DNA of 39,746 nt from an uncultured Myxococcaceae bacterium. GTDB lineage: Bacteria; Myxococcota_A; Polyangia; Polyangiales; Ga0077539. A program made the translations under genes and the position numbers. Below, piece by piece: positions 8,834-16,387 of this stretch. The DNA is taken from NCBI GenBank assembly GCA_945952225.1, contig CAMFHP010000080.1:1-39746 (forward strand). Direction: 5' to 3'. Position 1 is the first letter of the stretch, and the number at the start of each line of letters is the position of its first letter. The notes under the pieces are model-generated. The model did not search any database and was not told the DNA's origin. It saw nothing but the letters and a program-made list of their open reading frames with translations.

Positions 8834-9909
8834 GGCGCTCCCCCGAGCACCCACGCGCGCTCGTCGTCGAGCGTCCAGAGCTGCCCCGACGAGAGCGCGC
8901 CCGTGTAGCGCGCGGCCTCGGGATGCTCGGCGAGCGAGCGCACCGCGGCGGTTCCGTCGTCGCGGAGGGCGAACACCTGGACCGCATGGGGCTCCACCGC
9001 GTCGAGGATGAAGGGCGAGTGTGTCGTCGCGATCACCTGGATCGCCTCGGGGCCCTGCGTGAGCGTGCGAAGCGTGTCCATGAGCGCTGTCTGCGCCGTC
9101 GGGTGCAGGGCCTCGTGCACGTCGTCGAGAAGCACGAGGCGCGGGCGCGTCGGACCGTGAATCGCGGTGAGCAACGCCAGCGTGAGGAGCGTTCCTTCGC
9201 TCACGCCCGTCGCGGGAATGTCGCGTCCGCTCGCCATGTCGAAGCGAAGCTCATAGGCCGCTTCGGGGCTCTTGCGATCGCCTGCGGTGGTGGGCCGTAC
9301 GCGGACGTTCCGCACCGACGGCACGATGCGACGGAGCCCCTCGACGATGCGCGTGAGGGCCTCGTCGTCGGCGAGCTTCAGGTTCGCGATCACTGCGGCC
9401 ACGTTGGCACCGGTGCGGCGCATTCGTGCGTAGTCCACGGCGCGCGCGGGTGCGGTCATCGCCGCGGCGTCGAGGCGTAGAAAGGTCGTGCGAACGAGCC
9501 CCGGCCAGTACGTCTCGCTCGCATGAACGACCGCAACCGGCATGGCATCGGCAAAGACATACGCGGCGTCGTTGATCGTCAGCCTGGTCTCCCACCGACC
9601 GCTGGTCGCCGTGCCTTCGCGGAGAGCTGCGTCAACGGACACTCGCTGCGTCACCCCCGCATCGTCGCCGGTGACCTGCATCGCGAAGCTCGATGCGCTC
9701 TCGTCGTGGCGCAGCAGGTCATCGAGACGACCCGCACCTACGAGCCCCTCGTCTTCGTTGCCTTGCAACGCCCTGGAGAGCAGCGAGAGCGCCTCCAGCA
9801 CGCTGGTCTTGCCCGAGCCGTTGGGGCCGACGAGCACGGTCAGCGGACGGAAGCGCACCGTCGTCTCGCGGTGTCCCTTGAAGTTCGTGAGTTCGAGCTG
9901 GTCGATCAT
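8830..9909 (-). CDS. AAA_21/OLD-like ABC-class ATPase
   Basis: A 359-aa ABC/SMC-type ATPase. Walker A is GPNGSGKT (28-35) in the classic N-terminal context IDQLELTNFKGH. An ABC-signature-like VSEGTLLTLALL lies near residue 240, Walker B plus D-loop region LVLLDDVHEALHP at 258-270, and an H-loop ATTHSPFILD around 294-303. The position after the Walker B Asp is Asp rather than the usual Glu, a variant seen in some members of these families. There is no coiled coil long enough for an SMC or Rad50. The ATG at 9909 gives the family-typical N-terminus. The stop overlaps the start of the Toprim-like gene, so the two are coupled. Known two-gene relatives (PARIS AriA/AriB, class 2 OLD/Gabija GajA) act in phage defence; the role here is inferred from that context. 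Confidence 0.85.
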   Translation of the reverse strand: MIDQLELTNFKGHRETTVRFRPLTVLVGPNGSGKTSVLEALSLLSRALQGNEDEGLVGAGRLDDLLRHDESASSFAMQVTGDDAGVTQRVSVDAALREGTATSGRWETRLTINDAAYVFADAMPVAVVHASETYWPGLVRTTFLRLDAAAMTAPARAVDYARMRRTGANVAAVIANLKLADDEALTRIVEGLRRIVPSVRNVRVRPTTAGDRKSPEAAYELRFDMASGRDIPATGVSEGTLLTLALLTAIHGPTRPRLVLLDDVHEALHPTAQTALMDTLRTLTQGPEAIQVIATTHSPFILDAVEPHAVQVFALRDDGTAAVRSLAEHPEAARYTGALSSGQLWTLDDERAWVLGGAP

Positions 9910-10133
9910 CGGCGATGGGCCCCTGACGCACGCATGAGAGGCGGTTCGCACGCGGCCCTGTCAAGCCTCATCCCGCGCGACAGGCGCGCGCCGCGTCTCC
10001 GCGCTTGCGCCCACGCGATGACGGTGCACACTGGCACCCCCCATCGCGGACGCGTGGAACAACGCGCGGCGCGGCGGCATCCCAACGCACTCTCCTCCCG
10101 CTCTCTCACTCCCTCTCGGAGGTCGTTCCCACG

Positions 10134-11945
10134 GTGCGCGCTCGGCGATGGAACCTCGGCTCCGCTCAGACCTGGTTCGCCGTCGCCGCCATCGCGACCT
10201 TCGTGTACGGCGTCGAGTCGTGGCGCCGTCGCGCGTCGGCCCGCGCATCGACCGGCGAGCAGGCGCGACTCCACGCGGCGGTGACGTGCCTCCTCGGGGC
10301 CGACGGTGTGCCCCTCGCGTATCGCCCGGGAGAGGCCCGCGCGCGGCTCCGCGCCCTCGCGATGGACACCTCGCTCACGCCGTCGCCCACGTGGATCGAC
10401 CGCTGCGTGCCGCTGCTCCGCGACCTCGCCGTGCACGGCGCCGAGGTCGACGTCACGCAGGACCTTCGCAGCGCGCCCACCGCCGTCGCGCGCCACGCCC
10501 GCGAGCTCGCCCTCGCCACCGCGCGCGTGGGCCTCGTGTGGGAGGTGCGCGCGGGCGGTCCCGACTCGGACATGGACCACATCGCCGAGCTCCTCGTGCG
10601 CACCACGACGGAGATCGACCTCGCGAGCGTCACGCCCACCACCGACGCGATGAAGGGCCCGCGCGCGCCCGTGCCGCGCCCGATGCCTCCGATGCTCACC
10701 CTCGCGACGGGCGGGCTCCTTCCGCTGCCCGTGGGCACCCCCGAGCGCTTTCTCGTGGGCGCGCCCCTCCCGCTGCTCTCGACGGTCTCGGTGCGCGCGG
10801 GAGCGCTCGCGATCACACCCGGTCCCAACGACGACGCGCGCTGGTGGCGTGTGGTGCCGCAGGGCCTCGTGCGTGTGGTCGCTGAAGAGGGCGCGCACGA
10901 CGGCCTCGCGCCCGTGTACCTCGACGCCGTCGACGGACCCGTCGGGAGCGCCCGCATCGCCGCGCCGCCGCCCACCCTCGACCCGCGCGCCGTGGCCCTC
11001 GACGCCGTGGCCCGCGACAACGTGCTCTGGCTCGCCGAGGCCGTGCGCGGACAGAGCCCCGTGCTCGCGCGACTGCCCTTCGAACACACGCACGGCGTCG
11101 CCACCGCGGCCCGTCTCTCTCCACCGCCCACCCCCGAGATGGAGCGCGTCGACGAAGAGGTCGCCGTCACCGCCGACGCGCGCGGCGTGCTCGCGGCGTT
11201 CACCCGTCACCTTCCGTCGAGCGGTGCCGTCGACGTGCGCCTCGTGCGGGCCTCGGGCGGCGAGCGCGCGGCCGTGCACGACGTGACCTTCGCGGGCGAT
11301 GCGTGGCAGCTCTCGGGTCGCAAGGTGGGCCTCTCGTTCTGCACGTCGCGCGTCGGAACGTGGCTCTTCGCGGCCTCGGGCGATGCGTGGCGCGCGGGCC
11401 TCGTGCGCGACGGGACCGTGATCGATGCGGGCACCGTGATCCGCAGCGGAACGCGGCGCTTCGACGACGCCACCACCGTGCGTTGTGGGCCCCAGGGCGT
11501 GGTGGTCTACGGCCGCGAGCGACCGCGCGGGAGTCCGCTCTGGCGCTGCGCCGTGGGCGAGTCGGGCGTGCCGCGCTGTGGGGTGCTCCCTGCGCTGCCG
11601 TCGGAGCAGCCGCGCGACCTGCCGCCGTGGACCACGTTCACGCCGCGCGGCGAGCGTCGCGCCCATGCGGAATGGCCCTTCGCGCTCGCGCTCACCACCC
11701 GCGGCACCGTGCTCGCGGCGCGCGCGTCGGGCACCGTGGTCGCCGTCGCGCGACTGCCCGCGGGCGCCACCGCGTGGGAGACCGAGCGCGTGGTGTTCGA
11801 CGCGTCGGGCGATGCGCCGGGCGCCACCGTGCTCGGCGCCGAGCTCTACACCGACGGCGTGCGAACCCTCGTCGCCGTGAGCCGCGCGCAGGACCTTCGC
11901 GTGTCGCGCTCCGACGATGAAGGCGCGACCTGGCATCTGCCGTAG
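10134..11945 (+). CDS. Membrane-anchored protein of unknown function, paralogue 1
   Basis: A 603-aa protein I do not recognise. It has one N-terminal membrane segment or uncleaved signal anchor (about residues 12-28, WFAVAAIATFVYGV) and then a large, presumably periplasmic region. Short motifs are shared with the next gene: a CLLG box near residue 50 and RCVPLL about 50 residues later. The C-terminus SDDEGATWHLP matches the sialidase-type Asp-box (SxDxGxTW), so the second half may be a beta-propeller. I chose GTG 10134 because GGAGG at 10118-10122 lies 11 bases upstream; the 43 in-frame codons before it include this site and are probably non-coding. It is divergent from the ATPase/Toprim pair and 58 bases before its paralogue, probably cotranscribed. 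Confidence 0.7.
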   Translation: MRARRWNLGSAQTWFAVAAIATFVYGVESWRRRASARASTGEQARLHAAVTCLLGADGVPLAYRPGEARARLRALAMDTSLTPSPTWIDRCVPLLRDLAVHGAEVDVTQDLRSAPTAVARHARELALATARVGLVWEVRAGGPDSDMDHIAELLVRTTTEIDLASVTPTTDAMKGPRAPVPRPMPPMLTLATGGLLPLPVGTPERFLVGAPLPLLSTVSVRAGALAITPGPNDDARWWRVVPQGLVRVVAEEGAHDGLAPVYLDAVDGPVGSARIAAPPPTLDPRAVALDAVARDNVLWLAEAVRGQSPVLARLPFEHTHGVATAARLSPPPTPEMERVDEEVAVTADARGVLAAFTRHLPSSGAVDVRLVRASGGERAAVHDVTFAGDAWQLSGRKVGLSFCTSRVGTWLFAASGDAWRAGLVRDGTVIDAGTVIRSGTRRFDDATTVRCGPQGVVVYGRERPRGSPLWRCAVGESGVPRCGVLPALPSEQPRDLPPWTTFTPRGERRAHAEWPFALALTTRGTVLAARASGTVVAVARLPAGATAWETERVVFDASGDAPGATVLGAELYTDGVRTLVAVSRAQDLRVSRSDDEGATWHLP

Positions 11946-12003
11946 CGCTGCGATTCGCGTCGTCGCGGGCCCTGCGCGTCGGTGGTAGTGTCGCGCACCG
12001 TTT

Positions 12004-13755
12004 ATGGCCCTGTTCGTCGCGCGTCCCTCTCGCGGATCGTGGGTGTTCTTCGGGCTCGTCGCCCTGGGCGTGGCCGCCCTGCGAGGCTGGGGACGCTACG
12101 AGCGCGCCGTGGTCCGCCGCGATGCGCCCATCGCCACGCTCACGCAAGACCTCACGGTGTGCCTCCTCGGCGTCGACGCGCAGTGGATCGTGCCCATCGA
12201 CCACGGGATCGTGCACGCCATGGGCACGCTCCTGCGCCGCGCGGTGTCGGCGGAGCAGCGCCCCGACTGGCCCTCGCGGTGTGTGCCCATCGCGACGCAG
12301 CTCCAGCAGCGCATCGACGCCACGGCCAACGCCTCGGAGACCCTGCGCGGCACCGTGCGGCAGCTCCACGACGAGCTCGTGAGCGCCTCGACGCACCCGA
12401 TGGAGCTCGTGGCCCTCGCCGACAGCAACGTGCTCGCGACGCGCCTCGCCGAGCTCGTGGTCGACGTGCGCACCATCTCCCTCGGCACGCGCGAAGGGTG
12501 GAGCCCCTCGCCGCCGAACGCCGATCGCTGGGGACGCCTCGCAGCGCCCGCGCTTCTCTCCCTGCGACCGATCCCGTCGGAGTGGCTGCACACCGCGCCG
12601 CTCACGGGCGACCGCTTCGCGATGTTCCACCAGCGCGACGGGAGTCTGTATGTGCTCCAGGTGCGGGGCGGCGAGATGCAACGTGTGACGCCCGGAGGCC
12701 TCGCGATGCCCGTGGGCGATCCCCGCGACGGCGCCCTCCGCACCGAGAGCGACCGCGGCCTCGCGTGGATCGACACGCACTCCCCCGCGCGCCTCGTCGA
12801 AGCCCCCGCGGACCTCTCCCTCGACGGCGACACGCGCGACTTCACCTGGGACCTCTCGCGCACCCTCACGCACCGCGCGCTGCTCACCGTCGACCACGGC
12901 TCCATGCGCCTGCGCACCGCGGAGTCGACGGCCTCGCGCTGGTCGTCGGCGACGGCCGTGGGCATCGACGAATCCACCACCGCGGCCGTGGTCGCGCAGG
13001 GCCCCGACGGGTGGCGCGTGAGCGCGCTGCGCACCGTGCTCGACGAGGGAGTGCTCGAACAGTTCACCGTGCGCGCCGACGGCACCGTATCGCCTCCGTT
13101 GCGTCTGCTCTCGCACATGGAGACCTTCGACGCGCGCGTGCGCACCTGCGCGGCGGGCGAGGTGCGCTACCTCGCCGTGTTCGGTCCGCAGAACCTCGAT
13201 GTGTTGCGCATCGTCGGGGGCGCCGTGCAGACCTCGCGCGCCGCCGTCGCGTGGGCCCGTGACGCCGCGCCCGAGCTCACCTGCGACGCGGGTCGCGCCC
13301 TCGTGAGCGCCTCGCCCGCGGTGCAGGGCAACAACCCCACGCTCTTTCAGTTCGTGCCCGAGGACACGGGGCAGGGCGCGGTGATCGAAGTGCCCGCACC
13401 CGGACCCAACGCGACGGTGCGCGCCGTACGCCTCGTGCGCGATGGGCTCGTGGCCCTCGTGGCGAACGACGGCGCCCTCCGCGCGCTCCGCTACGACACC
13501 CGCGAGAACACTGCCCGCTGGATGCCCGCCGGGCTCCTCGCGCTCGCGTCGCCCACGGAGCGCCTCGCGCGCTCGTTCACGCACCTCCGCGCGGTGACCG
13601 ACGGCGACGCGCTGCTCGTGCAGATCGAGGGCACGCTCACGACGCTGCCGCCGCCGTCGCAGAAGCCTCCGACGAACGCGCCGCCGCCGGCCGGTGTGCC
13701 CTACGAGACCCTCGTCGGATCGGCCGATGGCGGTCGCACGTTCTGGTCGCTTTGA
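12004..13755 (+). CDS. Membrane-anchored protein of unknown function, paralogue 2
   Basis: A 583-aa protein with the same plan as the gene before it: an N-terminal membrane anchor (about 13-27, WVFFGLVALGVAALR), a CLLGVD box (about 54-59), an SRCVPIATQL segment, a long beta-rich region and a C-terminal Asp-box-like end SADGGRTFWSL. A Pro-rich stretch (PPPSQKPPTNAPPP) precedes the last 20 residues. The two proteins are too divergent to align by eye outside these landmarks, which suggests an old tandem duplication. ATG 12004 has no strong ribosome-binding site but gives the anchor close to the N-terminus. No enzymatic motif is visible; it may be a periplasmic sensor or scaffold. Confidence 0.7.
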   Translation: MALFVARPSRGSWVFFGLVALGVAALRGWGRYERAVVRRDAPIATLTQDLTVCLLGVDAQWIVPIDHGIVHAMGTLLRRAVSAEQRPDWPSRCVPIATQLQQRIDATANASETLRGTVRQLHDELVSASTHPMELVALADSNVLATRLAELVVDVRTISLGTREGWSPSPPNADRWGRLAAPALLSLRPIPSEWLHTAPLTGDRFAMFHQRDGSLYVLQVRGGEMQRVTPGGLAMPVGDPRDGALRTESDRGLAWIDTHSPARLVEAPADLSLDGDTRDFTWDLSRTLTHRALLTVDHGSMRLRTAESTASRWSSATAVGIDESTTAAVVAQGPDGWRVSALRTVLDEGVLEQFTVRADGTVSPPLRLLSHMETFDARVRTCAAGEVRYLAVFGPQNLDVLRIVGGAVQTSRAAVAWARDAAPELTCDAGRALVSASPAVQGNNPTLFQFVPEDTGQGAVIEVPAPGPNATVRAVRLVRDGLVALVANDGALRALRYDTRENTARWMPAGLLALASPTERLARSFTHLRAVTDGDALLVQIEGTLTTLPPPSQKPPTNAPPPAGVPYETLVGSADGGRTFWSL

Positions 13756-13810
13756 GGGCCGCGCGCCCGCGGTCTTGCTGACGGCTTCTCGCCCGTGACG
13801 GGATCTGCTA

Positions 13811-14599
13811 ATGGCCGCCGCCATGACGCTCCGCCACGAAGCAGACCTCACCGTGCCGCCGCCTCCCCTCGCGCAGGGGATCCGCTATCGACGCATCCTG
13901 CTGAAGATGTCGGGCGAGGCGCTGTGCGCGCAGGAGGGAGGCTTCGGGCTCGACCCGCACGCGATCGGGCTCCTCTCCGATGAGCTCGCGCAGGCGTACC
14001 GCGAGCTCGGGGTGCAGATCGGGCTCGTGGTGGGCGGCGGAAACATCTTCCGCGGGCTCAAGGGCGCGGCCTCGGGCATGGACCGCTCGACGGCGGACTA
14101 CATGGGCATGCTCGCGACGGTGATGAACTCCCTCGCGCTGCAAGACGCGCTCGAGAAGCGCGGCGTGCCCACGCGCGTGCAGACCGCGCTGGAGATGCGC
14201 CAGGTGGCCGAGCCGTACATCCGCCGTCGCGCCGTGCGTCACCTCGAAAAGGGTCGCGCGGTGATCTTCGCCGCGGGCACGGGCAACCCCTATTTCTCCA
14301 CCGACACCGCCGCGGCGCTGCGCGCGATGGAGATCCACGCCGACGTGTTCTTCAAGGCCACCAAGGTCGACGGCGTGTACGACTCGGACCCGAAGAAGAA
14401 CCCCGACGCGAAGATGTTTCCGAAGCTCTCGTACGACGCGTTTCTTCAGCAGCGCATCGGCGTGATGGACTCCACCGCGGTGACCCTCTGCCGCGACAAC
14501 AAGCTCCCGATCCGCGTGTTCCGCCTCTCCGAGCGCGGGAACATCGCGCGGGTGATCCGCGGCGAGAACGTGGGCACGGTCATCGACGAGCAGGGCTGA
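13811..14599 (+). CDS. pyrH: UMP kinase (uridylate kinase)
   Basis: A 262-aa amino-acid-kinase-family UMP kinase, phosphorylating UMP to UDP in pyrimidine nucleotide synthesis in the cytoplasm. Recognisable motifs are [10 protein letters not shown] (about 29-38), [10 protein letters not shown] (73-82), the [16 protein letters not shown] segment (about 91-106) that carries UMP contacts, and [14 protein letters not shown] (156-169). Bacterial PyrH is usually about 240 aa; the extra 24 N-terminal residues (ending [11 protein letters not shown]) may be a real extension. The alternative ATG four codons downstream (13823) is equally plausible, as neither has a clear ribosome-binding site. The usual neighbours rpsB, tsf and frr are absent here, so the gene stands alone at this locus. 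Confidence 0.95.
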   Translation: MAAAMTLRHEADLTVPPPPLAQGIRYRRILLKMSGEALCAQEGGFGLDPHAIGLLSDELAQAYRELGVQIGLVVGGGNIFRGLKGAASGMDRSTADYMGMLATVMNSLALQDALEKRGVPTRVQTALEMRQVAEPYIRRRAVRHLEKGRAVIFAAGTGNPYFSTDTAAALRAMEIHADVFFKATKVDGVYDSDPKKNPDAKMFPKLSYDAFLQQRIGVMDSTAVTLCRDNKLPIRVFRLSERGNIARVIRGENVGTVIDEQG

Positions 14600-14661
14600 G
14601 CGCCGCCGTCGTCTCCGTCACCGCGTCGTCCCGTTCGACTTCGCCCATCTACCCCGAAATG

Positions 14662-14706
14662 CAGCGCGCGCGACCGACGGATCGTCTCCGCCGACCGCGC
14701 GCGTTG
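14662..14706. terminator. Strong GC-rich hairpin between convergent genes
   Basis: Two 20-base arms (14662-14681 and 14687-14706) pair with one G-U wobble and three mismatches around a 5-base loop. It lies between the convergent pyrH (ends 14599) and the peptidoglycan-binding gene (ends 14745). No U-tract follows on either strand, so it would be a non-canonical bidirectional terminator or an mRNA 3' stabiliser. Confidence 0.5.
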
Positions 14707-14719
14707 TCGTGTGCGTCAC

Positions 14720-14738
14720 CGCCCGCACGAGGCGGGCG
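14720..14738 (-). terminator. Small perfect hairpin just after the PG-binding gene
   Basis: CGCCCGC and GCGGGCG form a perfect 7-bp stem with a 5-base loop, 6 bases beyond the stop codon of the minus-strand gene ending at 14745. There is no U-tract. It may act with the larger hairpin at 14662-14706 to end transcription. Confidence 0.35.
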
Positions 14739-14744
14739 CGTCGC

Positions 14745-14984
14745 TCACTTGCCGGCCTTCCACCCGTAGCCGATCTGCTGCGTGATGAGGAAGCGCGTGC
14801 CGTCGCCCACGATGCCGTCGACCGTGTAGCCGAAGGACTTCTGCAGGTGCTTCACCGCGTCTTCAGTGCCGGAGCCGAAGTCTCCGTCGACCGCGAGGGT
14901 GTACCCGAGGGTGGTGAGCTGCTCCTGAAGCGCGCGCACCGACGAGCCCTTCGAACCCTTCTTCAGAATCTCTCCAGCCGACAT
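14745..14984 (-). CDS. Small stand-alone peptidoglycan-binding domain protein
   Basis: A 79-aa protein that is essentially one PG_binding_1 domain (PF01471-like): GSSVRALQEQLTTLGY followed by VDGDFGSGTEDAVKHLQ and VDGIVGDGT. In this family the domain binds peptidoglycan and is normally fused to a hydrolase or follows a signal peptide. Here neither is present: the start MSAGEILKKGSKG is hydrophilic. ATG 14984 is supported by an AGAAGGAG ribosome-binding site about 8 bases upstream; a longer frame reaching 15059 has an Arg-rich, non-coding-looking extension. A cytoplasmic or non-classically secreted location (for example as cargo of an injection machine) would fit, but this is speculation. Confidence 0.82.
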   Translation of the reverse strand: MSAGEILKKGSKGSSVRALQEQLTTLGYTLAVDGDFGSGTEDAVKHLQKSFGYTVDGIVGDGTRFLITQQIGYGWKAGK

Positions 14985-15115
14985 CGTTCGTTCTCCTTCT
15001 CGGGTGCGATCCCCGACGCGATCCCACCATCGGGTCGCGCATCGTCGCGCCGCCCGCACGGGTACCTCCGCGACGGCACCGGAATCAATGCGGTGCGCAC
15101 GCCGTCACGCAGAAT

Positions 15116-16387
15116 TCAGCGCGGACGCGCGCAGCGGAAGCCCACGAGCGCGCTGTGGTTCTCGGGGCGATACGCATCGTCGCGCGCGGCGCCCTGGAGC
15201 AGCAGCCGGTCGACGGAGAACCACGACCCGCCGCGGATCGCGGGATAGCCCGACGCGTTGGTGCCACACCGCGGATCGGTGCGCGCGCGACCGCCCCAGC
15301 ACGTCGTGTCGCTGTAGAGGGCGAACAGGTCGCCGGTCCACTCCCACACGTTGCCCGCGAGGTCGAAGAGTCCCGCGCTCGCCGCGAAGGTGCCCACGAC
15401 GCGCGTCGAGGCCCCCGAGGCGCCCATGCAGCGGTTCCACTGCGCGCGGTCACATCCGTCGGTGGGCACGTCTTCGCCCCACGGAAACGTGCGGTTCGCC
15501 GCGAGGCCCGCGCCGGGCGCCTGACGGGCCGCGAACTCCCACTCGGCCTCCGTCGGGAGCCGTCCGCCGTCCCACGCGCAGAAGGCCTGCGCGGTGCTCC
15601 AGTCGACGCAGTTCACCGGGTGGAACGTGCGCGCAGGATCGCTCCAGTTGCAGTTGTCGCTCGTGCCCGGCGTGGCCGTGGGCTCGGTCACGGGACCGGG
15701 CAGCGTCACCGACCCCGAGGCGTACGTCACCGCGTTGCCCGCGGGCGCAGGGTGCCCCGCCTCCCAGAACCGACGGAAGCGCGCGACGGTCACCTCGTAC
15801 GCATCGAGCGTGAAGGCGCTCACGGTGATCGACGGCTGCGCGGGCGACGCGCGATAGCCCCGCGCGCTGCCGAGCGTGAACGTTCCCCCGGTGAGAAACA
15901 CCACGCCGCAGCCGTTCTCCGAGGGCATCGGGCAGCTCCGTTGATCGCCGCGGCGACACGTTCCGCGCCCGTCGCACACGCCGCCCGCACACGTGGTGCC
16001 CGGCAGCTCGTTGCCCGCCTCGACGCACACCGAACGCCCCGCAGCGCAGCGCGTCCGCCCGAGCACGCAGGGCGCGATCCCCTCGGTGCACGGCAGCCCC
16101 TCGGTGCACGTCGACACGTCGCTCCCATCGGGCACGTCGCTCACGTCGGGCACGTCGCTCACGTCGAGCACATCGCTCACGTCGCTCACGTCGCTCACGT
16201 CGGGCACGTCACGAACGTCACTCGCATCGAGCACATCGCTCACGTCACTCGCATCGAGCACGTCGCGGACGTTGCTCGCGTCGAGAGACGCGGAGGCATC
16301 GGTGGGGCGTTCGTAGAAGGGCGTGCGTGCGCCGCAGGCCGTGAGCAGGGCGAGCGACGCGAGGAGCGAGGGGCGTAGGGAGGTCAC
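15116..16387 (-). CDS. Lipoprotein with FGE-sulfatase (SUMF1/PvdO-like) domain
   Basis: A 423-aa predicted lipoprotein. The signal peptide ends in lipobox LLTAC (Cys18). Residues about 36-92 are a (D-x-S-D-V)-type low-complexity linker, and residues about 95-160 are Cys-rich. An FGE-sulfatase/SUMF1-like domain fills about 164-423: GGTFTLGS, YEVTVARF, NCVDWSTAQAFC, RLPTEAEWEFAAR, LAGNVWEWTGD, IRGGSW and a terminal GFRCARP. True formylglycine-generating enzymes carry paired active-site cysteines between the GGS and AR elements. None is seen there, so this protein is probably not an aerobic FGE and more likely a structural or binding version of the fold. GTG 16387 overlaps the stop of the porin gene (GTGA). 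It probably sits at the outer membrane with the porin. Confidence 0.87.
   Translation of the reverse strand: MTSLRPSLLASLALLTACGARTPFYERPTDASASLDASNVRDVLDASDVSDVLDASDVRDVPDVSDVSDVSDVLDVSDVPDVSDVPDGSDVSTCTEGLPCTEGIAPCVLGRTRCAAGRSVCVEAGNELPGTTCAGGVCDGRGTCRRGDQRSCPMPSENGCGVVFLTGGTFTLGSARGYRASPAQPSITVSAFTLDAYEVTVARFRRFWEAGHPAPAGNAVTYASGSVTLPGPVTEPTATPGTSDNCNWSDPARTFHPVNCVDWSTAQAFCAWDGGRLPTEAEWEFAARQAPGAGLAANRTFPWGEDVPTDGCDRAQWNRCMGASGASTRVVGTFAASAGLFDLAGNVWEWTGDLFALYSDTTCWGGRARTDPRCGTNASGYPAIRGGSWFSVDRLLLQGAARDDAYRPENHSALVGFRCARPR
16112..16282 (-). repeat. In-gene degenerate repeat encoding the Asp-Ser-Val linker
   Basis: On the plus strand the units GCTCACGTC, GGGCACGTC and GCATCGAGCAC recur, encoding DVS/DVP/DAS triplets in the lipoprotein. 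The 9- to 15-base periods keep the reading frame, so length changes by slippage would be tolerated. It acts as a flexible acidic spacer between the lipid anchor and the folded domain. Confidence 0.7.

Noticed and set aside
9906-13851. Long minus-strand frames opposite the two tandem paralogues
   Set aside because: Both are Arg/His/Gly-rich without domains. The plus-strand frames have membrane anchors, shared motifs and a ribosome-binding site.
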